A stretch of 64,000 bases of DNA from Azospirillum oleiclasticum. GTDB lineage: Bacteria > Pseudomonadota > Alphaproteobacteria > Azospirillales > Azospirillaceae. The notes beneath the pieces were generated by a model, which saw only the letters and a list, made by a program, of their open reading frames with translations, had not been told where the DNA came from and ran no database searches. A program made the position numbers and the translations under genes. This document shows, piece after piece, positions 57,993 to 64,000 of this stretch. The stretch covers positions 124,001 through 188,000 of the forward strand of contig NZ_JABFFR010000011.1 of NCBI RefSeq assembly GCF_013423485.1, given 5' to 3'. Within the stretch, counting starts at the first letter, position 1. Each line of letters begins with the position of its first letter.

Positions 57993-59645
57993 ATGGCCGC
58001 CGATCTCAAGCCCCGTGAGGTTCTCGACCTCTACCCGCCCCACGAGGACACGATCCCGTCGCTGCTGGCCTCGCGCCGTTCGGTCGGGCCGGATCGCCCG
58101 GTGCTGCTGTTCGAGGGGCGGATCTGGAGCTACGCCCGCATCGACGACGCCAGCGACACGCTGGCCCGTGCGCTGGTCCTGCGCGGCGTCCGCCACGGTG
58201 ACCGCGTGGCGCTGGTGTCGCTGAACAGCGACGTCGGCCTGCTGGTGTTCCTGGCCGCCGTCAAGGCGGGCGCCGTCCTCGTGCCGATGAACCCCAACCT
58301 CACCGATGGGGAGCTGTCCTACCTGCTCAAGCATTCCCGGCCTGTGGTCGTCGCCAGCCAGGCCGACGACCTGGAGCGGATCGAACGCATCACCGGCGCC
58401 TTCGACGAGGTGCCCTGGCTGCTCCCGCTCGACGAGATCGGGGCCACCGCGCGCGACGTCGACGGCATCGTCGCGCGCATCCAGGACTACGCGGGCCCGA
58501 ACGGCCCCATCGGACTCGCCGCCGTCCGGCCCGAAGACCCGGCCGTGGTGATCTACACCTCCGGCACCACCGGGCTGCCCAAGGGCGTCGTGCACAGCCA
58601 TCGCAACCACGTGTGGGCGGGCGAGGCCTTCGTCGAGCGGATGCACCTGCAGCCGGACGACCGCCTGTTCACGGTGCTGCCGTTCTTCCACATCAACGCG
58701 CTCTTCTATTCCTGGGGCGGCGCGCTCGCCGCCGGTGCGGCGATGATCACGGCGCCGCGCTTCAGCGCTTCCCGGCTGTGGGCGCTGGCGGCGGAGACCG
58801 GGGCCACGGTGTTCAACATCCTGGCTGCCCTGGGCAACATCCTGGCCAACCGGCCGCGCAGCGAGTTCGACCCGCGCCATCGGATCACCCGGATCTATGG
58901 CGGGCCGATCAGCGCCGAGATGATCCGCGTCTTCCAGCAGGACTTCCACATCCCCACCCTGATCGAGGGCTACGGGATGTCGGAAATCCCGGGGGCCTGC
59001 AACAACCCGTTCGACGGCCCGCACAAGGTCGGCAGCATCGGCCGGCCGGCGCGGCACCCCCGCCTCGACGGCACCTTCGTCGAGCTGCGCATCATCGATG
59101 AGGACGGGCGGGACGCAGCGGTGGGCGAGATGGGCGAACTCCTCGTCAAGACGCCGATCATGGCGCTCCGCTACCTCGACGACCCCGAGCAGACGCGCGC
59201 CGCCATGCGCGACGGCTGGTTCCACACCGGCGACTATGTCCGCCGCGACGAGGACGGATATTATTACTTCGTGGCGCGCAAGCGGGACATCATCCGCCGG
59301 CGCGGCGAGAACATTTCCGGCGCCGAGCTGGATCGCATCCTCTCCGAGCACCCGGACATCCTGGAGGCGGCGACCATCGGCGTGCCGGCCGAGCTGGGCG
59401 AGGAGGAGATCATGGCCGTGCTGGTGCCGCGCGCCGACCCTCCCTCGGCGCAGGCGGTGCTGGACTGGTGCCACGGGCGGATGGCGACCATGAAGATCCC
59501 GCGCTTCGTGGTCTTCGTGAACGCGCTGCCGCACACCTCGTCCCACCGCGTGGAGAAGTACCGGTTGAAGCAGGATCCGTCGCTGCTGGCGAAAGCCTAC
59601 GACCGCGAGCGGGCGATGGCGGGTGCGGAGCCAACAAGAGCATAA
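57993..59645 (+). CDS. AMP-dependent acyl-CoA synthetase/ligase
   Basis: Predicted 550-residue ANL-family enzyme that activates a carboxylic acid with ATP and CoA. Motif I is YTSGTTGLPKG (188-198). YGMSE near residue 328, GWFHTGDY and ARKRDIIRRRGENIS are later core motifs. The C-terminal lid has VEKYRLK, which resembles the CaiC-like group. The ATG at 57993 follows GCAGGGATGC. It lies between the citryl-CoA-lyase-like gene and a TRAP importer, consistent with activation of an imported acid or a ring-cleavage product. Confidence 0.92.
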   Translation: MAADLKPREVLDLYPPHEDTIPSLLASRRSVGPDRPVLLFEGRIWSYARIDDASDTLARALVLRGVRHGDRVALVSLNSDVGLLVFLAAVKAGAVLVPMNPNLTDGELSYLLKHSRPVVVASQADDLERIERITGAFDEVPWLLPLDEIGATARDVDGIVARIQDYAGPNGPIGLAAVRPEDPAVVIYTSGTTGLPKGVVHSHRNHVWAGEAFVERMHLQPDDRLFTVLPFFHINALFYSWGGALAAGAAMITAPRFSASRLWALAAETGATVFNILAALGNILANRPRSEFDPRHRITRIYGGPISAEMIRVFQQDFHIPTLIEGYGMSEIPGACNNPFDGPHKVGSIGRPARHPRLDGTFVELRIIDEDGRDAAVGEMGELLVKTPIMALRYLDDPEQTRAAMRDGWFHTGDYVRRDEDGYYYFVARKRDIIRRRGENISGAELDRILSEHPDILEAATIGVPAELGEEEIMAVLVPRADPPSAQAVLDWCHGRMATMKIPRFVVFVNALPHTSSHRVEKYRLKQDPSLLAKAYDRERAMAGAEPTRA

Positions 59646-59661
59646 CAGAGGGAGGTCACTC

Positions 59662-60753
59662 ATGAAGACGAGCGTGTCGGGCGCGCTTCTGGCCATCAGT
59701 GTGACGGCGTTCGCCGCCACACCGGCCGCGGCGGAACCGGAAACCATCAAGCTGACCGTGGCGGCGAGCCACCCCGTCACCATCCCGTGGATCGCCCTGA
59801 TCCCGAAGGTGTTCATCCCCGAGGTGGACAAGCGGCTGGCGGCCACCGGCAAGTACAAGATCCAGTGGCAGCAGGCGTATGGCGGCCAGATTTACAAGGC
59901 CAACGCCACCCTGACCTCGGTCGAACAGGGCATCACCGACATCGGCTGGGTGTTCAGCTACCTTGAGGCGGCCAAGATGCCGCTGAGCCAGGTGACCACC
60001 TACACGCCCTTCTCGACCGACAACGTTCCGGCCATGCTCAACACCATGACCGAACTGATGGACACGGTCCCCGCCTTCCGCAAGGAATGGGAGAAGTACA
60101 ACATCGTCTTCCTCGGCGCCACGGGTTCGGACACCTACGATGTGTTCACCAAGTTCCCGGTGAAGAAGATCGAGGATCTGAAGGGCAAGAAGATCTCGTC
60201 GCCCGGCGCACCCGGCATCTGGCTGCGCGGGGTGGGTGCCACCCCGGTCGATGGCGCGCTCACCACCTTCTACACGGACATCCAGACCGGCGTGTCGGAG
60301 GGGGTGCTGTCGCTCGCCACCGGTGTGCTGCCGACCAAGCTGTACGAGGTGGCGCCCTACGTCACGCGCGTCAATCTGGGCGTCGTCTTCTCCGGCGGCC
60401 TCGCTATCAATCAGGACCGCTGGGCCGGCTTGCCGAAGGAAGTGCAGACCGCGCTGAAGGAGGCGGGTGCGGTCTACTCCAAGACCCACGGCGAGGACCT
60501 GATGGAGCGGCATGAATCCGCGATGAAGGCCATCGTCGAGGCCGGGAAGACCCAGAACCCGCCGGTGACGATCTACGAGCTGCCGCCGGAGGAGCGGCGC
60601 AAGTGGATCGACCAGCTCCCCAACCTCGCGGCGGAGTGGGTCAAGGCCAACGAGGCGAAGGGCCTGCCCGCGCGCAAGTTCCTGGAAGCCTACATGGCGG
60701 GGCTGCGCAAGCAGGGGCAGACCCCGGCCCGCGAGTGGGACAAGAACCTCTGA
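59662..60753 (+). CDS. TRAP transporter substrate-binding protein DctP-like (second)
   Basis: Predicted 363-residue periplasmic binding protein. A Sec signal peptide (MKTSVSGALL to PAAAEPE, cleavage near residue 25) precedes TIKLTVAASHPV. DctP-type features are QQAYGGQIYKANATLTSVEQ, KKIEDLKGKKISSPG and a conserved region TPVDGALTTFYTDIQTGV. The ATG at 59662 follows GAGGGAGG. DctQ and DctM genes follow on the same strand, so this is a complete three-gene TRAP system, unlike the split one at 29-33 kb. It probably feeds the CoA ligase pathway with an aromatic or aliphatic acid. Confidence 0.93.
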   Translation: MKTSVSGALLAISVTAFAATPAAAEPETIKLTVAASHPVTIPWIALIPKVFIPEVDKRLAATGKYKIQWQQAYGGQIYKANATLTSVEQGITDIGWVFSYLEAAKMPLSQVTTYTPFSTDNVPAMLNTMTELMDTVPAFRKEWEKYNIVFLGATGSDTYDVFTKFPVKKIEDLKGKKISSPGAPGIWLRGVGATPVDGALTTFYTDIQTGVSEGVLSLATGVLPTKLYEVAPYVTRVNLGVVFSGGLAINQDRWAGLPKEVQTALKEAGAVYSKTHGEDLMERHESAMKAIVEAGKTQNPPVTIYELPPEERRKWIDQLPNLAAEWVKANEAKGLPARKFLEAYMAGLRKQGQTPAREWDKNL

Positions 60754-60827
60754 CACGGTTGCCCCGGGCGGACGGCGTCGGTGGACGCCATCCGCCCGCG
60801 CCGCACCTTCCAACCAGCGAGCCGGCG

Positions 60828-61406
60828 ATGTCCCTCGAACTGAGCGAACGGACGACACCGTCCCCCCACACCGCCAGCGGCGTGCCGCCGGCCGGGTCCC
60901 TCCTGCGCGCCTGGAACGTCTTCGTGGACGGGCTGGGTGCCGTCGGATCGGTTCTGATCGGCGGGCTGATGGTGCTCGTCTGCGCCGACGTGCTCGGCCG
61001 CAACCTCCTGAACCAGCCGATCCCGACGGTGGCGGAGCTGTCCGCCTTTTCGGTGGTGGTGATCGTCTTCCTCCAACTCGCCAGCACCGTGCGGCACGAC
61101 CGAATGGCGCGGGCCGACATCTTCATCGACCCGCTCGGCCGCCGTCATCCGCGGGTCGCGGCGGTATTGGGCGGCCTGTTCGCGCTGCTGGGCTGCGCGG
61201 CCTGCGCTCTGATCGCCTGGGCCACCTACCCCGTCATCGCCAAGGACTTGGACATCGGCGAGTACATCGGCATCGAAGGCTTCGCCACCATCCCGACCTG
61301 GCCGTTCCGCGTGCTGGTCGTCTTCGGCGCCGGCGTGGCCGCCATCCAGTATCTGATCGGCGCCGTGCAGGCGCTGCGCACCGTGACCCGCGGGAGGCTC
61401 CCTTGA
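60828..61406 (+). CDS. TRAP transporter small permease subunit DctQ
   Basis: Predicted 192-residue inner-membrane protein with four hydrophobic helices (about 42-62, 68-88, 108-128, 150-170) and the family stretch CADVLGRNLLNQPIPTVAEL. The N-terminus (first 25 residues) is Ser/Pro/Thr-rich and cytoplasmic. It follows the binding-protein gene by 74 bases. The TGA stop overlaps the TTG start of dctM. It is the accessory subunit of the TRAP importer. Confidence 0.92.
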   Translation: MSLELSERTTPSPHTASGVPPAGSLLRAWNVFVDGLGAVGSVLIGGLMVLVCADVLGRNLLNQPIPTVAELSAFSVVVIVFLQLASTVRHDRMARADIFIDPLGRRHPRVAAVLGGLFALLGCAACALIAWATYPVIAKDLDIGEYIGIEGFATIPTWPFRVLVVFGAGVAAIQYLIGAVQALRTVTRGRLP

Positions 61407-62725
61407 GCGGCGAAACCATCGGTCTTCTGTCGGTGGCGGCGCTGCTGCTGCTGATCTATTTCGGCCTGCACATCGGCGTGTCGCTGCTGATGACGTCGCT
61501 CTGTGCCGTGGCGGCGCTGCGCGGGCCCGACGTGGCGCTGCGCATGACGGGTGCGGTCGCCAACGATTCGCTGCGCGAATACCTGTTCGCCGTCGTCCCC
61601 CTCTTCATCCTGATGGGGCTTCTGGTCACCGTCTCCGGGGTGGGCCGCGACACCTTCGACCTGTTCGAAAGGCTGCTGCGCCGCGTGCGGGGTGGGCTGG
61701 GTGTCGCCACCGTGTTCGCCAACGCGGTGTTCGCCTCGATCACCGGCATCTCGATCGCGTCGGCCTCGGTCTTCTCCAAGGTCGCGGTACCGGAGATGAT
61801 CCGCCACGGCTACACCCAACGCTTCTCGGTCGGGGTGGTGGCGGGCAGCTCGGTGCTGGGCATGCTGATCCCCCCGTCCCTTCTGATGATCGTCTACGGC
61901 GTGCTCGCCGAGGAATCCGTCGGCCGCATGTTCATCGCCGGGATCCTGCCGGGCATCCTGGTGGCGTCCTGCTTCATCGTGCTGATCGTCGGCATGACCT
62001 ATCTGCGTCCGCACCTGGTGCTCGAGCATCCGGACCGGCCCATGGCGGTGGGGCCGGACGATGGCGGGACACTGGGCGAGGTGCTGCGCAAGGGCATGCC
62101 CATCGTCTCGCTGATCGTGCTGGTGCTGGGCGGCCTGTATGCGGGCTTCTTCAACCCGACCGAAGCCGGTGCCGTCGGCGCGCTGGGGGCGCTGGTGATC
62201 GCGCTGCTGCGCCGGACCCTGACTCCGGGGCGCTTCTGGCAGATCCTGGTGGAGACGGGGCACGTCGCGGTGTCCGTGCTGTTCCTGGTGCTGGCCGCCA
62301 GCATGTTCAGCCGCATGCTGGCGATGTCCGGGCTGCCCTCGGCGATGTCGGGCGTGTTCCTCGATGGGGCGCTGGGCCCGTACGTGTTCCTGTTCGGCTA
62401 TCTCGCGCTGATCCTGATGCTGGGCTGCCTGATCGATTCGGTGTCGATCATGCTGATCGTGCTGCCGATCGCCCTGCCGGTGGCGCGGGCGGCCGGCTTC
62501 GACATCGTCTGGTTCGGCGTGCTGACGGTGGTGGCGGTGGAGATCGGGCTGCTGACGCCGCCCTTCGGGATCTCCGTCTACACGGTGAAATCGGCCCTCA
62601 ACGACCACACCCTGTCGATCCGGACGATCTTCGCCGGTGCCACGCCCTTCGTCCTGGCGATGCTCTTCGCGCTCGGCATCCTCGTGGCCTTCCCCGGCAT
62701 CTCGACCTACCTGACGGCCCCTTGA
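61403..62725 (+). CDS. TRAP transporter large permease subunit DctM
   Basis: Predicted 440-residue inner-membrane transporter with about twelve hydrophobic helices. DctM motifs include VPLFILMGLL near residue 65, FASITGISIASASVFSKVAV, GMLIPPSLLMIVYG, and EIGLLTPPFGISVY near 380, where sodium-coupled transporters of this family bind ions. The start is TTG at 61403, overlapping the dctQ stop (TTGA); a nearby GGGAGGC supports it. It is the last gene of the 56257-62725 operon; a hairpin follows. Confidence 0.93.
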   Translation: MSGETIGLLSVAALLLLIYFGLHIGVSLLMTSLCAVAALRGPDVALRMTGAVANDSLREYLFAVVPLFILMGLLVTVSGVGRDTFDLFERLLRRVRGGLGVATVFANAVFASITGISIASASVFSKVAVPEMIRHGYTQRFSVGVVAGSSVLGMLIPPSLLMIVYGVLAEESVGRMFIAGILPGILVASCFIVLIVGMTYLRPHLVLEHPDRPMAVGPDDGGTLGEVLRKGMPIVSLIVLVLGGLYAGFFNPTEAGAVGALGALVIALLRRTLTPGRFWQILVETGHVAVSVLFLVLAASMFSRMLAMSGLPSAMSGVFLDGALGPYVFLFGYLALILMLGCLIDSVSIMLIVLPIALPVARAAGFDIVWFGVLTVVAVEIGLLTPPFGISVYTVKSALNDHTLSIRTIFAGATPFVLAMLFALGILVAFPGISTYLTAP

Positions 62726-62747
62726 GGATGCGCCGCGCGGTGCATCC
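62726..62747. terminator. Hairpin between dctM and the LamG-like gene
   Basis: GGATGC (62726-62731) pairs with GCATCC (62742-62747), with a ten-base loop (6-bp stem plus a wobble pair). It occupies exactly the gap between the two convergent stops, so it may terminate both transcripts. Confidence 0.5.
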
Positions 62748-64000
62748 CTAACGGTCCACGATCTTGCAGTCGTTGAGCAGATAGGCGTAAGGGTTCTGGT
62801 AGGTGGAGGTGTCGTCGGTCCAGTAGGATTCGAACGTCCATTCCCCGACCAGACCCGTCCGGTCGGTGGGCGGCCCGAACCGCATGGCGCCCAACTCCGT
62901 ATCGGCGAGCGCGCGTGACCACAAGCGAATCATCGTCAGGTCGCACACCCGCCCGCCCGCCGATCCGAACCCGATCCACAGATCGTTCCGGCAGGTGACA
63001 TCGACGAACGGCCAGGAGCGACCGTCCGTGTACAGAAAGCGTCCATCGACCTGGATGGTCACCGGTGCGTCGTTGGCGCCTCTCTGCCGCCGGACGACGA
63101 TGTCGTGCCAGTTCCCGTCGAGCAGATCGGGCGGCGAGCTCCACGTCGCGCTCACCAGGGTGCCGTTGCCGTCCGACATGACGAAGCCGAGGTTTCCGTT
63201 TTCGAGGATGGAGAGCCGGTAGCCCGGCGTCCGTCCCGACAGGTCCCCGCCGAGGCGGTCGATCAGCCGGCCGTAGCCGTACGGATCGGACTGCACCACC
63301 CGGATCGTCACCTGGATCGAAAAATTGCCGATGCCACCGACATCATACTGCGGCGCTGTCCTGACCTGCATGAGCGCTCGCCAGCTGTTGATCGTCAGGC
63401 ATTTGCCGGTCACGTGGTACGGATTCCAGACGAAATCGGCGGGCGGCTTGGCGGGGCTGCGCGAGACCGCGGTCCGCGGCGCGGGATTCCACGTGTTCGT
63501 CGGAACGCAACCGGCGGAATCGGCATGGAAGGCGTAGAGGGAAAGCGAATAGGTCATGCCGCTCGTCAGCGAGTTCGTCGGGATGACGATGATGTTGCCC
63601 ACGCTCGTGTAGGTTCGGGGAGCGTAGATCGACGGCTGGGTGGGTGAGACGGTCAGGGTGTAGGAGGTGGCGTTCGCGACGTATGTGTACGTCACCGTTA
63701 CCCGGTCGCTGTACAGTATGACCGACAGGACGTCGGGAGCATCCACGGTGGCCGGCACGATGTCGACCGGGGTGGACCACGCCCCGTTCGCCTTGGTCGC
63801 GCAGGCCCTGATCGTGATGCCGAAGCGGTTTCCGACGGTCAGGCCGTGGGCGGTGACCGTTGCCGGCTCGCTGGTCACGGTCTGGATGAAGCCGGACACC
63901 GACCTGCCGCTCTCGTCGATGGCATCGACGTTGTAGAATTCGGCACCGGGGACGGGGCCGTAGCCCACGATCAGCGCGTTGTTGCCCCGGTCGAAGATCA
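62748..64000 (-). CDS. LamG-like (concanavalin fold) protein with Fn3-like region, partial
   Basis: The open frame continues to the window edge, so the 5' end is missing; at least 417 residues are visible. A GTG at 63968 lies within the reading frame, but the codons before it are also coding-like, so it is not taken as the start. The distal part looks like fibronectin-type repeats with beta-strand patterns and many Thr, Val and Ser residues. The final 200 residues resemble a LamG/concanavalin-like domain (GNWHDIVVRRQRG, MIRLWSRALADTELG, GLVGEWTFES). Such proteins are usually secreted or surface-bound and bind glycans. Base composition is less GC-rich than the neighbours. Confidence 0.75.
   Translation of the reverse strand, partial: IFDRGNNALIVGYGPVPGAEFYNVDAIDESGRSVSGFIQTVTSEPATVTAHGLTVGNRFGITIRACATKANGAWSTPVDIVPATVDAPDVLSVILYSDRVTVTYTYVANATSYTLTVSPTQPSIYAPRTYTSVGNIIVIPTNSLTSGMTYSLSLYAFHADSAGCVPTNTWNPAPRTAVSRSPAKPPADFVWNPYHVTGKCLTINSWRALMQVRTAPQYDVGGIGNFSIQVTIRVVQSDPYGYGRLIDRLGGDLSGRTPGYRLSILENGNLGFVMSDGNGTLVSATWSSPPDLLDGNWHDIVVRRQRGANDAPVTIQVDGRFLYTDGRSWPFVDVTCRNDLWIGFGSAGGRVCDLTMIRLWSRALADTELGAMRFGPPTDRTGLVGEWTFESYWTDDTSTYQNPYAYLLNDCKIVDR

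Noticed and set aside
1..64000. Search by eye for tRNA, rRNA, insertion sequences, CRISPR arrays and riboswitches
   Set aside because: No clover-leaf with a CCA end, no rRNA stretch, no transposase or terminal repeats, no regular repeat-spacer pattern and no riboswitch core that I could recognise. A covariance-model search would be decisive.

Overview
The window is about 64 kb of very GC-rich DNA with dense, long, often overlapping genes and no rRNA, tRNA, CRISPR or insertion sequence that I can see. Gene style (many TRAP, Liv-type and NMT1-type uptake systems, MmgE/PrpD proteins, Sox-like periplasmic proteins, GTG/TTG starts) suggests an alphaproteobacterium, perhaps Azospirillum-like (Rhodospirillales). 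That assignment is inference from gene content. No core housekeeping genes appear, so the region reads as a catabolic accessory region or a replicon such as a chromid.

Layout. 35-5313 (+): epimerase, DUF4286-like protein, fumarylacetoacetase-family hydrolase and an SsuABC/TauABC-like transporter. 5354-7548: LysR regulator divergent from an iron alcohol dehydrogenase, with an inverted repeat between them. 7582-18751 (-): a long operon read from livKHMGF through an SCP2-like protein, an alpha/beta hydrolase, a hydroxyisobutyrate-dehydrogenase-like enzyme, a metallo-beta-lactamase-fold protein, MmgE/PrpD, a lone NMT1-type binding protein and an aldo/keto reductase; an SDR is divergent (19053-19796). 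19832-28430 (-): a second, related module (SDR, HIBADH-like, livH, fused livM-livG, livF, livK, carboxymuconolactone decarboxylase-like protein, aldehyde dehydrogenase). 28673-35428: two GntR regulators, a TRAP transporter with divergent subunits, a second MmgE/PrpD and a cupin. 35671-44806 (+): MarR regulator, Fe3+/polyamine-type ABC importer, class III CoA transferase, bifunctional enoyl-CoA hydratase/hydroxyacyl-CoA dehydrogenase and thiolase. 44887-47057 (-): two-component system. 47381-53667 (+): a translationally coupled operon of a periplasmic molybdenum hydroxylase, cytochrome c, flavocytochrome-c-type flavoprotein and soxX, soxY, soxZ, soxA. 53678-56061 (-): class III cyclase and LysR. 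56257-62725 (+): intradiol dioxygenase, citryl-CoA-lyase-like protein, CoA ligase and a TRAP transporter. 62748-64000 (-): a partial LamG/Fn3-like protein.

How it works together. Most blocks pair a high-affinity periplasmic importer with a few oxidoreductases, CoA enzymes or ring-cleavage enzymes and a local regulator, as expected for catabolism of organic acids and aromatics. The most unusual block is the 47381-53667 operon. It has the SoxYZ carrier and SoxXA cytochrome proteins and an FccB-like flavoprotein, but no SoxB or SoxCD in the window. Its SoxY lacks the usual C-terminal GGCGG arm, and it is joined to a xanthine-oxidase-family molybdoenzyme. A second notable result is a shared operator-like sequence (core CGATCATAC/GTATGAT) at three promoters between 28.5 and 35.5 kb, which would tie these transport and catabolic units to one GntR regulator.
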